A stretch of DNA of 59,229 nt from Bacteroides sp. (GTDB taxonomy: Bacteria; Bacteroidota; Bacteroidia; Bacteroidales; Bacteroidaceae): assembly GCA_017472925.1 (NCBI GenBank), contig JAFUNS010000039.1, positions 1-59,229 on the forward strand, read 5' to 3'. Each line of letters begins with the position of its first letter. Within the stretch, counting starts at the first letter, position 1. A program made the position numbers and the translations under genes. This document shows positions 1 through 7,673 of the stretch, piece after piece. The notes under the pieces were generated by a model. It was not told where the DNA came from and searched no databases. It was given only the letters and a program-made list of their open reading frames with translations.

Positions 1-65
1 AATATATATTATATATATAATAGTAAATATTATTTATATGTAAAAACAAGCAAACATACAATCAT

Positions 66-114
66 ACACTCAATGAAAATTACTGAATTTACTGAGTGTA
101 ATGAGTGTTTTTTT
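66..114 (+). terminator. Possible rightward terminator-like hairpin
   Basis: ACACTCA at 66-72 can pair with TGAGTGT at 102-108 (or 93-99), followed by seven T. The sequence TTACTGAGTGTAATGAGT inside it recurs near 19,670 and 35,070, so it may be a dispersed repeat rather than a dedicated terminator. The rest of 1-218 is AT-rich with no gene seen. Confidence 0.3.
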
Positions 115-171
115 GAATTGAACTTGAGAGATTGGACTTGTGACTGATGTTTTGTGAGATGATGTTTGTGA

Positions 172-198
172 GATAACTCGGTAAAACACCGAGTTATC
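172..198. repeat. Palindromic repeat, copy 1 (GATAACTCGGT family)
   Basis: GATAACTCGGT, loop AAAAC, ACCGAGTTATC: a perfect 11-bp inverted repeat just downstream of the nrdG stop codon. Related copies are at 3289-3315, 4446-4472 and 35036-35062. It could end nrdDG transcription, but no long T run follows on the minus strand. Confidence 0.75.
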
Positions 199-218
199 TA
201 TTCTTTAGGAACAAACGG

Positions 219-728
219 TTAGTCATCGGATTCTCCCCAAGACACTTTGCCTTGTAGTGACTCTGCGACATTAATTATTCGTTGATTTCGGCTTCCTCGG
301 AAATGCAATGACAAATCTCGTTCTGCCTCGATATAGCGTCCATCAACAATCACATCACATAACTCAACTAATTTGCGACGAAGAGGATGCGCGAGCAGAT
401 TCTCGAAACGGTATCCAGTATAACACCAGATCGTCTTATCGGTCTGTTCTTTTATCATCTGCGCCAACTGAATAAAACCTTCGGGGTGGAACATCGGGTC
501 GCCACCGGTAAAGGTAACATTCATATCGGCATCGACTATCAGTCGGAACAACTCCTCTATTTCAATGGCTTCACCACCATTTTCGTCCCACGATTGCGGA
601 TTATGACAACCCACGCAATGGTTTTCGCACCCCGCGCAATATAGCGAGGTGCGAAGCCCTATACCATCGACTGAAGTGCCATACTTTATATCGAGGATGC
701 GAATGCTATTTGTGGATAACTCGGTCAT
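219..728 (-). CDS. nrdG: Anaerobic ribonucleoside-triphosphate reductase activating protein
   Basis: This 169-residue protein is the radical-SAM activase of class III ribonucleotide reductase. It uses a [4Fe-4S] cluster and S-adenosylmethionine to put the glycyl radical on NrdD in the cytoplasm without oxygen. The sequence shows the radical-SAM cysteines C34-x3-C38-x2-C41 followed by HNP, and a TGGDP segment near residue 74 typical of the SAM-binding region. Length is normal for NrdG. Its start lies inside the nrdD 3' end (23-bp overlap), so the two are co-transcribed and probably translationally coupled. Confidence 0.97.
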   Translation of the reverse strand: MTELSTNSIRILDIKYGTSVDGIGLRTSLYCAGCENHCVGCHNPQSWDENGGEAIEIEELFRLIVDADMNVTFTGGDPMFHPEGFIQLAQMIKEQTDKTIWCYTGYRFENLLAHPLRRKLVELCDVIVDGRYIEAERDLSLHFRGSRNQRIINVAESLQGKVSWGESDD

Positions 729-2913
729 TCAGCTCTGCCAATTTAGCCTTATTCCAACGCTCGGTTGTTCCAACAAGGTAACCTGTAATACGCTGCAACT
801 TATCAATATTCTCGCTACCACATTTAGGACATACCTCCAATTCCTGCTGAGCATCCTCATAACCGCAATTCATACAGCGGTTACGATTGTGATTCACCGA
901 ACAATAACCGATATCGTACTTATCCATCAAATCCACGATATCCATAATCGCCTGAGGATTGTGCGTAGCATCGCCGTCAATCTCGATATAGAAGATATGA
1001 CCACCACGAGTCAGATCGTGATATGGAGCCTCAATCTCAGCCTTATGCTTTGGTGAGCACTTGTAATACACTGGCACATGATTTGAGTTGGTATAATAGA
1101 TCTTATCCGTTACGCCCGCAATCTCACCAAACTTCTTGCGATCAATGCTTGTAAAACGACCAGACAAGCCCTCGGCGGGAGTCGCCAACACCGAGAAATT
1201 ATGCTGATAACGCTCCGAGAACTCGTTTACTCTATCGCGCATATAGGTAACGATACGCAAGCCCAAAGCCTGTGCCTCCTCCGACTCACCGTGATGCTTG
1301 CCCACCAAAGCTATCAAAGTCTCAGCAAGACCGATAAAGCCGATACCAAGTGTGCCTTGATTAATTACACGACCTACCGTATCGTTTGGTTTGAGATTCT
1401 CGCATCCCATCCACAACGATGACATCAAGAGTGGAAACTGCTTGGCAAGAGCCGTCTTCTGGAAATCGTAACGATCACAAAGCTGCTTGGCGGTAATCTC
1501 CAACAACTCATCCAACTTGGCGAAGAAACTCTCAATACGGTGTGCCTTATCCTCGATAGCCATACACTCTATGGCAAGACGCACGATATTGATTGTCGAG
1601 AACGAGAGGTTTCCACGGGCAATAGAGGTCTTTTCGCCAAAGCGATTCTCAAAAACCCGGGTACGACAACCCATAGTGGCAACCTCATATTGGTAACGCT
1701 TTGGGTCATCCTCACGCCACTTCTCATGTTGGTTGTATGTTGCATCCAGATTCACGAAGTTGGGGAAGAAACGACGTGCAGCAACCTTGCAAGCCATTTG
1801 ATAAAGGTCGTAGTTACGATCCTCAGGCAGATAGCTCACCCCTCGCTTCTTTTTCCAAATCTGAATAGGAAAAATTGCAGTTGATCCACCACCTACACCT
1901 TCGTAAGTTGATTGCAACAACTCACGAATGATACAACGACCTTCGGCAGAGGTATCGGTGCCATAATTGATAGATGAGAAAACAACCTGATTACCTCCTC
2001 TCGAATGTATGGTATTCATATTATGGATAAATGCCTCCATCGACTGGTGCACGCGATTGATGGTACGGTTGATGGCATGCTGCTTGAAACGTCCTTCACC
2101 TTGCATGAAATCGAGGTCACGATAGATATAATCCTGAATCTGAGTGTCGTAGAGGTGTTTAAGATCAATATTGGTTAGCTTTTCAATGGTTTTAATTTCC
2201 TCAATATAGCTGCGGCGCACATAGGGAGCAAGGTAGAAGTCAAAGGCTGGAATAGCCTGACCTCCATGCATCTCGTTTTGTACGGTTTCCATCGAGATAC
2301 ATGCCATGATAGATGCCGTTTCAATACGCTTGGTCGGACGGCTCTCGCCGTGTCCGGCTTGAAAGCCCTGCTCCAAAATTTTGTCTAAAGGATGCTGGAT
2401 ACAAGTCAGCGATTTGGTCGGATAGTAATCCTTATCGTGAATGTGGAGGTAATTGTTACGTACCGCCCAAAGGGCCTGCTCTGAAAGAAGATAATCATCG
2501 ACAAAAGGCTTTGTGGTCTCTGAAGCAAACTTCATCATCATACCTGCTGGGGTATCAGCATTCATATTGGCATTCTCTCGAGTTACATCGTTCGACTTTG
2601 CCTCCACAATTTCGAGGAACATCTCTCGAGTCTTTGCCTTACGAGCTATGCTTCGCTTATCGCGATAAGCGATATAACTCTTGGCAACCTCCTTACGTGG
2701 CGAAGCCATCAACTCCAGTTCAACCATATCTTGAATCTCCTCTACTGAAGATTGCTCCTTACCGCGAAACTCTATGCGGTCAACAATTTTATAGACGAGG
2801 ACTTCGTCCTCACCAACCTCGGTCGTAAGCATCGCCTTGCGTATAGCTGCAGCGATTTTCTCGCGGTTAAAGCCAACGATTCGACCATCTCTCTTTACTA
2901 CTGTCAGTATCAT
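706..2913 (-). CDS. nrdD: Anaerobic ribonucleoside-triphosphate reductase
   Basis: This 735-residue class III ribonucleotide reductase reduces ribonucleoside triphosphates to deoxyribonucleotides under anoxia. Residues 1 to about 95 form an ATP-cone allosteric domain (VVKRDGRIVGFNREKIAAAI). The glycyl-radical barrel follows. Near the C terminus are two zinc-binding cysteine pairs (CMNCG, CPKCG) and the radical motif RITGY, with the radical most likely on Gly711. The ATG at 2913 fits the ATP-cone start. The gene is first in a two-gene operon with nrdG and sits about 120 bp downstream of a cobalamin riboswitch on the same strand, so coenzyme B12 probably represses it. Confidence 0.98.
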   Translation of the reverse strand: MILTVVKRDGRIVGFNREKIAAAIRKAMLTTEVGEDEVLVYKIVDRIEFRGKEQSSVEEIQDMVELELMASPRKEVAKSYIAYRDKRSIARKAKTREMFLEIVEAKSNDVTRENANMNADTPAGMMMKFASETTKPFVDDYLLSEQALWAVRNNYLHIHDKDYYPTKSLTCIQHPLDKILEQGFQAGHGESRPTKRIETASIMACISMETVQNEMHGGQAIPAFDFYLAPYVRRSYIEEIKTIEKLTNIDLKHLYDTQIQDYIYRDLDFMQGEGRFKQHAINRTINRVHQSMEAFIHNMNTIHSRGGNQVVFSSINYGTDTSAEGRCIIRELLQSTYEGVGGGSTAIFPIQIWKKKRGVSYLPEDRNYDLYQMACKVAARRFFPNFVNLDATYNQHEKWREDDPKRYQYEVATMGCRTRVFENRFGEKTSIARGNLSFSTINIVRLAIECMAIEDKAHRIESFFAKLDELLEITAKQLCDRYDFQKTALAKQFPLLMSSLWMGCENLKPNDTVGRVINQGTLGIGFIGLAETLIALVGKHHGESEEAQALGLRIVTYMRDRVNEFSERYQHNFSVLATPAEGLSGRFTSIDRKKFGEIAGVTDKIYYTNSNHVPVYYKCSPKHKAEIEAPYHDLTRGGHIFYIEIDGDATHNPQAIMDIVDLMDKYDIGYCSVNHNRNRCMNCGYEDAQQELEVCPKCGSENIDKLQRITGYLVGTTERWNKAKLAELNDRVIHK

Positions 2914-3031
2914 AATGCACTAATTTATAAATTGCACGCCTATGATACTTGCGGGGAATGTTGCAGATGAAATCTATCCTTTTTCAGACTTAATCTTTGA
3001 CGCTCTATCTCCCGAAAGCATCTAAAAACAG

Positions 3032-3210
3032 ATAAAGGCAGGTCTTCTGACTTGTTTCTTCCGTGCGGCCTTCCCACCCCTACAGGCAGTGACCATAAAG
3101 AAAGCACGGAGCGTAATGAAACTCACAGCTACGGGTATAGTCTCGGATTTACACCGAAGTTCCCTTTTCATTCTTGGCGACTGATGCCACCTCAAACACC
3201 TTAATCCTGC
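3032..3210 (-). promoter_or_regulatory. Cobalamin (B12) riboswitch upstream of nrdDG
   Basis: Read on the minus strand, the region contains the hallmark segments of the cobalamin aptamer in the right order: a GGGAA segment, GGTGTAAATCCGAGACT, CCCGTAGCTGTGA, GTCACTGCCTG, GGGAAGGCCGCACGG, and the B12 box AAGTCAGAAGACCTGCC. It lies between an nrd promoter and the nrdD start, with about 118 nt left for an expression platform. The family normally turns genes off when adenosylcobalamin or a related corrinoid binds. The exact ends are approximate. Confidence 0.95.
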
Positions 3211-3211
3211 A

Positions 3212-3241
3212 CAAAAGTACTCAAATTATGTAAAAGGACAA
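3212..3241 (-). promoter_or_regulatory. Promoter of the riboswitch-nrdDG transcript
   Basis: On the minus strand TTG (3241-3239), a 19-bp spacer and TACTTTTG (3219-3212) match the Bacteroides -33/-7 promoter consensus. The predicted start lies about 3205, at the edge of the cobalamin aptamer. Confidence 0.75.
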
Positions 3242-3277
3242 GTAAAATACAGCTAAAATTTTCAACAATGTGTCAAC

Positions 3278-3412
3278 ATTACTTGTGAGATAACTCGATA
3301 AAACATCGAGTTATCTATTCTTAGGAAGGTTTCAAGACCAAAATTCTTACCTATACCTTGCCAACATATTCTGCAGTTCCTCCTTTATCTCCTGGCGGAA
3401 GGTGGCAGGCTC
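3278..3412. repeat. Copy 1 of a palindrome plus WYL-gene 3' tail repeat
   Basis: This 135-bp stretch is a near-identical direct repeat of 4435-4569. It begins with the palindrome at 3289-3315, in which both arms changed together (GATAACTCGAT and ATCGAGTTATC) so pairing is kept. It ends with about 65 bp matching the last codons of the intact WYL regulator gene, the 'LQNMLARYR stop' end at 5795-5865. The copy stops at 3412, where a short piece resembling the end of a family B repeat follows. No intact gene is present. Confidence 0.85.
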
Positions 3413-3537
3413 TCAGAATGACAAACCATCCCTAAACAACTCACATAGATAGGATTAGGAAGTTTTATGATTCCTATAGGAGGAATTCTGAATTAATTGT
3501 GTATCTTTGTCCTATCTAACTGATAAATGGAAGCTAT

Positions 3538-4017
3538 ATGTCAGAACAACTATTGGATAATAATTTGTATATGGGTTTGGAATCTATCAATACCTCTATC
3601 AACGATAATGGTTTTTCGAGACATACACTCCAATTGATTGAAAACTATACAAATAACATAATCAATGGAAAGACAAATCTTACTCAATTCAATCAAGCAG
3701 AGCATGCAGGCCTCTGCCGTGCAGGTGAGATGCTCATTGGGGCGTACATCGTATGCAACTACGCGCGAACAAGCCTTGAAGCAAGTGCAAATGCTGCAAC
3801 AGGCCAAGGAAGCCCTACAAATTGGGAAATAGCCCCAACCCTACATAGGATGTAAACGATTGGCTACCATGCAGGAAATAAACAAAATGCTATCAGAGAA
3901 AGGTTTCCAAGACAACAATTTCACTTGGAAGACATGCATCCAGCCAATGTATTTGTCGATGTTTTATCTGATGCTCCTATCTGTATCGACTGCATTGTAA
4001 AATTTATCAAGAAATAA
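3538..4017 (+). pseudogene. Broken gene, possibly a polyvalent-protein kinase-like remnant
   Basis: A -7-like box TATCTTTG (3502-3509) precedes an ATG at 3538 and an open frame to 3855. The coding signal then moves between frames: a coiled-coil-like EQALKQVQMLQQAKEAL occurs in a second frame near 3765, and a third frame ends HLEDMHPANVFVDVL...ICIDCIVKFIKK before the stop at 4015-4017. The last part resembles the D-x-H-x-x-N-V...ID pattern of kinase-like domains in mobile-element polyvalent proteins. I infer one ancestral gene with at least two frameshifts. The 105-residue frame at 3538-3855 could instead be a short real protein. The ancestral function is a weak guess. Confidence 0.5.
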
Positions 4018-4041
4018 CAAAGGGTACACCCACTGAATGAT

Positions 4042-4404
4042 ATGAAATTGAAAAACATTTTGATTGTTGTGAAAGATATAGAGAAATCAAGAAAATTCTA
4101 TCACGACTTATTTGGTATAGACTTGGTGCTTGATAACGAGGGCAATATGATTTTAACAGAAGGCCTTGTCCTTCAAGATGAAAGAATATGGAAAACATTT
4201 TTAGATAGAGATATTGTCCCAAAGAGCAACTCTTGCGAATTGTATTTTGAGGAGCAGGATATCGAATCATTTGTCGAAAAATTAGAAAGACTATACCCCA
4301 CAATTGAATATGTAAATCATCTTATGACACATAGTTGGGGGCAACGAGTAATCCGGTTCTACGATTTGGATGGTAACTTAATTGAAGTAGGAACACCGAT
4401 GTAA
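4042..4404 (+). CDS. VOC (glyoxalase/bleomycin-resistance fold) family protein
   Basis: The 120 residues show the vicinal-oxygen-chelate pattern: an N-terminal KNILIVVKDIEKSRKFYHDL strand-helix, a central LYFEEQDIESFVEKLE, and a C-terminal VIRFYDLDGNLIEVGTPM, where the acidic metal-ligand position (the E of NLIEV) is retained. Family members include glyoxalase I, antibiotic-binding proteins and dioxygenases, so the substrate cannot be assigned. It lies alone on the plus strand between a pseudogene and the second WYL-tail repeat, in a region that looks acquired in pieces. Confidence 0.88.
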   Translation: MKLKNILIVVKDIEKSRKFYHDLFGIDLVLDNEGNMILTEGLVLQDERIWKTFLDRDIVPKSNSCELYFEEQDIESFVEKLERLYPTIEYVNHLMTHSWGQRVIRFYDLDGNLIEVGTPM

Positions 4405-4434
4405 TCAACAAATTCCAATATTACAATTGCAATC

Positions 4435-4602
4435 ATTACTTGTGAGATAACTCGGTAAAACACCGAGTTATCTATTCTTAGGAAGGTTTCAAGACCAAAA
4501 TTCTTACCTATACCTCGCCAACATATTCTGCAGTTCCTCCTTCATCTCCTGGCGGAAGGTGGCAGGCTCCAGCAGCTACATTCCATTGTCTTGACGCAAT
4601 TT
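4435..4602. repeat. Copy 2 of the palindrome plus WYL-gene 3' tail repeat
   Basis: It opens with the perfect palindrome GATAACTCGGT/ACCGAGTTATC at 4446-4472 and continues with sequence matching copy 1. Similarity to the intact WYL gene then runs about 30 bp further than in copy 1, to about 4602. The DKNYY gene reads into this segment and stops there: its last residues (QDNGM) correspond to the QGNGM of the WYL protein. Confidence 0.85.
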
Positions 4603-5718
4603 TTCAATTCGCGGATTTGGGGTTCCCTGATAATATCGGTTTTTGTCGAAAGCAAATGATTGTTCTTCAACAAAATCATAGCCACAAATAAAAGAAGCGA
4701 CATCAACGCCAGACATCAGCGAATCACGATAAAACACATTATTGCCATCATGCGAATATTCTGTATTCAAATTATTGTCTGATACATAATCCTCATTTAC
4801 ATAATGGGATGGGAATATCATAAATGTCTGCGGATTGGCACCAGACAAGAGTCGGTTTTCATAATAAACACGCTCCTTGTCAGCATACCAGTCACGATAC
4901 TCTTTCACTCTATATATGGTCAGAAAGTCTGTACCAGTAGGCATTGGCAATAGTTTAGGATTATATATTGTTGTACCATCAGTATGAAATGCGTTATACA
5001 TTCCATTTTCCATATTCTTGTGTCTCAATGTGTTAAAGTCTCGTATTGCCGTGCCATAAGCCTCGTAATATACACGGTGCTTATCTTGAGCATAGTGTAG
5101 TCCCTTCAATACGACAAAAGAAGCAGGGTCTGCTCCTTCTATGATATAATCATTATACCATACATGGTGCATATCGGTTGCATAATTTCCGCTCAGGACT
5201 TTGAATGTACTTGGATCGGCTCCTTCCAGTATCTTATTCCCATAATAAACTTGATTAGCATCTAATGCGTACATTGCGTTTAGGCTTTTATAAGTCGAAG
5301 GATCATAACCTTCTGGTTTTCTTTCTTCGTATACATTTGATGCAAGTGATAGAAACAGGTAGAAAACAACTACGGGTATCAATGGGCACAAATAGAACAA
5401 CCATGTCATTCCCATTCTTTTAGAAAGTTTAAACCACAACTTTATTAATGGGAACAAATAGATGGGATAAAGCCAAATGGTCAGCGTTACACCCCAACGG
5501 CTAATTTCGTCAATAGAGGATTGGATTGGAGCATCCCAGAAAAATACGGACACAAAGATACCTATTGGCCACAACAACAGCGTTAAAAGCATAAACCAGA
5601 CAATAATTTTCTGGTATGCTGTTGGTTGTCCTCCCAAAATACGAGCGGTCAGCCCCTTTGAGTTAGTTTTTTGTTCCATCCTCGCTTCATTTTTAGTATT
5701 ATTGCACCATCTATCCAT
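4576..5718 (-). CDS. DKNYY repeat membrane protein
   Basis: This protein of about 380 residues has an N-terminal hydrophobic region with two or three membrane segments (WFMLLTLLLWPIGIFVSVFF and others), then extracytoplasmic repeats of about 35 residues with a D-x-x-x-V-Y-Y / G-A-D-P-x-x-F pattern typical of the DKNYY family. The function of the family is unknown. The frame is open up to a TTG at 5772, but an ATG at 5718 or 5679 is more credible. Its C-terminal codons come from a duplicated WYL gene tail, so the gene appears to have been inserted next to or fused into an older WYL copy. A role in immunity to a contact toxin is possible but unsupported. Confidence 0.8.
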   Translation of the reverse strand: MDRWCNNTKNEARMEQKTNSKGLTARILGGQPTAYQKIIVWFMLLTLLLWPIGIFVSVFFWDAPIQSSIDEISRWGVTLTIWLYPIYLFPLIKLWFKLSKRMGMTWLFYLCPLIPVVVFYLFLSLASNVYEERKPEGYDPSTYKSLNAMYALDANQVYYGNKILEGADPSTFKVLSGNYATDMHHVWYNDYIIEGADPASFVVLKGLHYAQDKHRVYYEAYGTAIRDFNTLRHKNMENGMYNAFHTDGTTIYNPKLLPMPTGTDFLTIYRVKEYRDWYADKERVYYENRLLSGANPQTFMIFPSHYVNEDYVSDNNLNTEYSHDGNNVFYRDSLMSGVDVASFICGYDFVEEQSFAFDKNRYYQGTPNPRIEKLRQDNGM

Positions 5719-5794
5719 ATACTCATAATCATAGTCTTTTGGGCCTGCATTGTTTCGCTTTATAAAAAACAACTGTTAGGAACTAAACACTCCC

Positions 5795-6700
5795 TTACCT
5801 ATACCTCGCCAACATATTCTGCAGTTCCTCTTTCATCTCCTGCCGGAAGGTGGCAGGCTCCAGCACCTCCATCCCATTGCCTTGCGCAAGCAGTTCCTGA
5901 CGGAAATCGAAGGTGGGATGCAGAAAGTATTCAAAGTCGGCATAATCCGGGGTGCTGACCAACTCCTTCTGCGAGTGATGCAGAGGCAATGTACGCAGAT
6001 AATACACAAAGGGATAGTATGCACGGATAACGATTCGCTCGGCCGGCTTGTCGCTGCCGCATATCACTCCATAGTAGTTGCTGAAGAAAGCATCCACATC
6101 AAAATCGGAAGGCTTTTCAAAACACTCAGTAGTTTCAGCCAAAGAAACGGTTCGGTCCAGCGCATAGACCACGGGGCTGTTCCGTTTGGTATTTTTCGCC
6201 AACAGGTACCACCTCTGCTTGAACACCTTGATGGCATACGGCTCTACGGTAATGGTATAGCTTTCTTGCTGACCGAATTTGCAATAAGTGAGCTCCAGCT
6301 TGTGCTTTCTCTTCATGGCATTGATGATGGGTTGCAGAAACTCCTTACCGGCAGGGATATTCTCCAGCACGATGCTGTCTTTCAGCGATGCGCTTTCCAT
6401 CAACATGTTACTCACAGAGAGTGAGTCGAGCATCCACGTTTGCAGGTCGTTCTTCCGCATGGTCGACTTGCTTTCTATGTAGTAAAGGTACCCTCCCTGG
6501 GGTTGGCATTCTATGTTGATGCCGAACATCTCTTGTATGGCCTCCTTGTGCCGGATGAATGTTTGTCGCAGCATGGGGTTTCCGCCACTCATTCCGGTCT
6601 TCATCCATTGCTCGTTTATTTCCTGAAAGGAGATTCCTTTGGAGCGGAAAATCAGGTCGACAAGCCAGATGTATTGTCTGAAAACTTCTGATACTTTCAT
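5795..6700 (-). CDS. WYL-domain transcriptional regulator
   Basis: The 301-residue protein has an N-terminal helical DNA-binding region (residues 1 to about 95) and a WYL domain around residues 130-230 containing YAIKVFKQRWYLLAKN, the RWYLL signature. A C-terminal WCX-like extension ends LQNMLARYR. WYL proteins bind nucleic-acid-type ligands and often regulate defence or DNA-damage genes. The ATG at 6700 is preferred over an upstream in-frame codon because a TAnnTTTG box (TATGTTTG, 6727-6720) lies just ahead. Two truncated copies of its 3' end lie downstream, making this the parent or a sibling of duplicated sequence. Confidence 0.9.
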   Translation of the reverse strand: MKVSEVFRQYIWLVDLIFRSKGISFQEINEQWMKTGMSGGNPMLRQTFIRHKEAIQEMFGINIECQPQGGYLYYIESKSTMRKNDLQTWMLDSLSVSNMLMESASLKDSIVLENIPAGKEFLQPIINAMKRKHKLELTYCKFGQQESYTITVEPYAIKVFKQRWYLLAKNTKRNSPVVYALDRTVSLAETTECFEKPSDFDVDAFFSNYYGVICGSDKPAERIVIRAYYPFVYYLRTLPLHHSQKELVSTPDYADFEYFLHPTFDFRQELLAQGNGMEVLEPATFRQEMKEELQNMLARYR

Positions 6701-6742
6701 GATATAGAATTTACAACTGCAAACATATCGATTTTCACACAA

Positions 6743-7115
6743 TCCACACTATAAACCACCTATTTTTTTTACATTTTCCGGATAAATTTTCCATTATATT
6801 TCACATTTCCCCGTTGTTTTCAGACTATAAAATCACATTTTTGGGGAAGGAAAGCTTTGGTTGTAGTAGACAAACACGATTATTTATCATGTTTTATCGT
6901 TTATAATCGATAAAATCACTATATTTACAGATGTTATCGAATGTAAATAATAAATGGTACAGAGGCCATGCAACGAGTCTCAGTAATGAGAATCTTAAAA
7001 ATAAGATATTGCATGATACTATTTCCATAATTTATTTACCCTAAAACCCACAAGTTAATAGAGCAAAGATTGCTGTAGAAAATGATTTGTTTAAATGAGA
7101 ACAAAATAATACTAT
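6743..7115. other. AT-rich intergenic region with structured elements
   Basis: No coding gene is seen between the divergent WYL gene and the small gene at 7116. An 8-bp inverted repeat TTTTATCG/CGATAAAA lies at 6892-6915. A three-way-junction-capable element lies at 6967-7015 and is listed separately. The inverted repeat could be an operator for a regulator such as the WYL protein, but this is inference. Confidence 0.5.
6967..7015 (+). ncRNA. Candidate structured RNA or cruciform: three-way junction
   Basis: The outer stem is CATGCAA (6967-6973) with TTGCATG (7009-7015). Inside are hairpin 1, TCTCA-GTAA-TGAGA (6978-6991), and hairpin 2, ATCTTA-AAAA-TAAGAT (6992-7007). All 18 base pairs are Watson-Crick, and both inner loops have four bases. 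It sits about 100 bp 5' of the small gene at 7116 and could be part of its leader. I do not recognise it as a known RNA family. Confidence 0.4.
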
Positions 7116-7499
7116 ATGGAATTAAGAGTATATGAACATTCGGATAACTCTTATCCAATGGATAAAATACTTTGTTTGGAAAAATACACAAAAGAGGATT
7201 TAAATAATTTAATTAAGTGTATAAGATCTGTAACACAAGGAAATATAATAGAGTTGTCACATCAAGATTTTATTAAAAAGAACGAATGTGAACTATTTTT
7301 ATATGTATGTGAAACAGATGAAGGTATTGTGCATATTAAGGACAATCTGTATGAATGCCATCTATCAATAAAGACATACCTAGATATGATAGACCTTATA
7401 AAAGCTGTGATAAATTCATCTTCAAAAGATGGTTTCCAATGGCTCTATAATTTAAATGTTTCAATAGAATTCCTTTTGTCACACAAAGGTAAATGGTAG
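7116..7499 (+). CDS. Hypothetical small cytoplasmic protein
   Basis: The 127 residues are acidic and AT-rich in codon use, with no signal peptide or membrane segment. I do not recognise the family. Predicted helices around DLNNLIKCIRSV and YLDMIDLIKAVIN alternate with short strands, a composition often seen in orphan immunity proteins, but nothing in the sequence proves that role. It stands alone between the WYL gene and the AbiE pair. The structured element at 6967-7015 lies in its upstream region. A shadow frame is unlikely because no competing gene overlaps it. Confidence 0.6.
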   Translation: MELRVYEHSDNSYPMDKILCLEKYTKEDLNNLIKCIRSVTQGNIIELSHQDFIKKNECELFLYVCETDEGIVHIKDNLYECHLSIKTYLDMIDLIKAVINSSSKDGFQWLYNLNVSIEFLLSHKGKW

Positions 7500-7571
7500 A
7501 TTACAGTTTTAGCTTAACAGCCTTTTCTAGGGATAGTCAAACATTTTACATTTTCCCTCAAAAAATCACTT

Positions 7572-7616
7572 ATAATCAGCCAAATCTTAAAAATTATAGG
7601 CGATTTGGCTGATTAT
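7572..7616 (-). terminator. Long inverted repeat, probable abiE terminator
   Basis: ATAATCAGCCAAATC (7572-7586) and GATTTGGCTGATTAT (7602-7616) are perfect 15-bp inverted arms around a 15-bp loop. On the minus strand the stem is followed by AAGTGATTTTTT, which fits intrinsic termination of the abiE operon. It also separates the convergent gene at 7116. Confidence 0.65.
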
Positions 7617-7673
7617 ATCAGTAATTTGTACTATATTTGTGGAGATAAAATTCTACACTCCTTGGAGCAACAC

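Noticed and set aside
7632-7639. Plus-strand promoter TATATTTG making an antisense RNA to abiEii
   Set aside because: No -33 TTG lies at the right distance and the region is a terminator between convergent genes.
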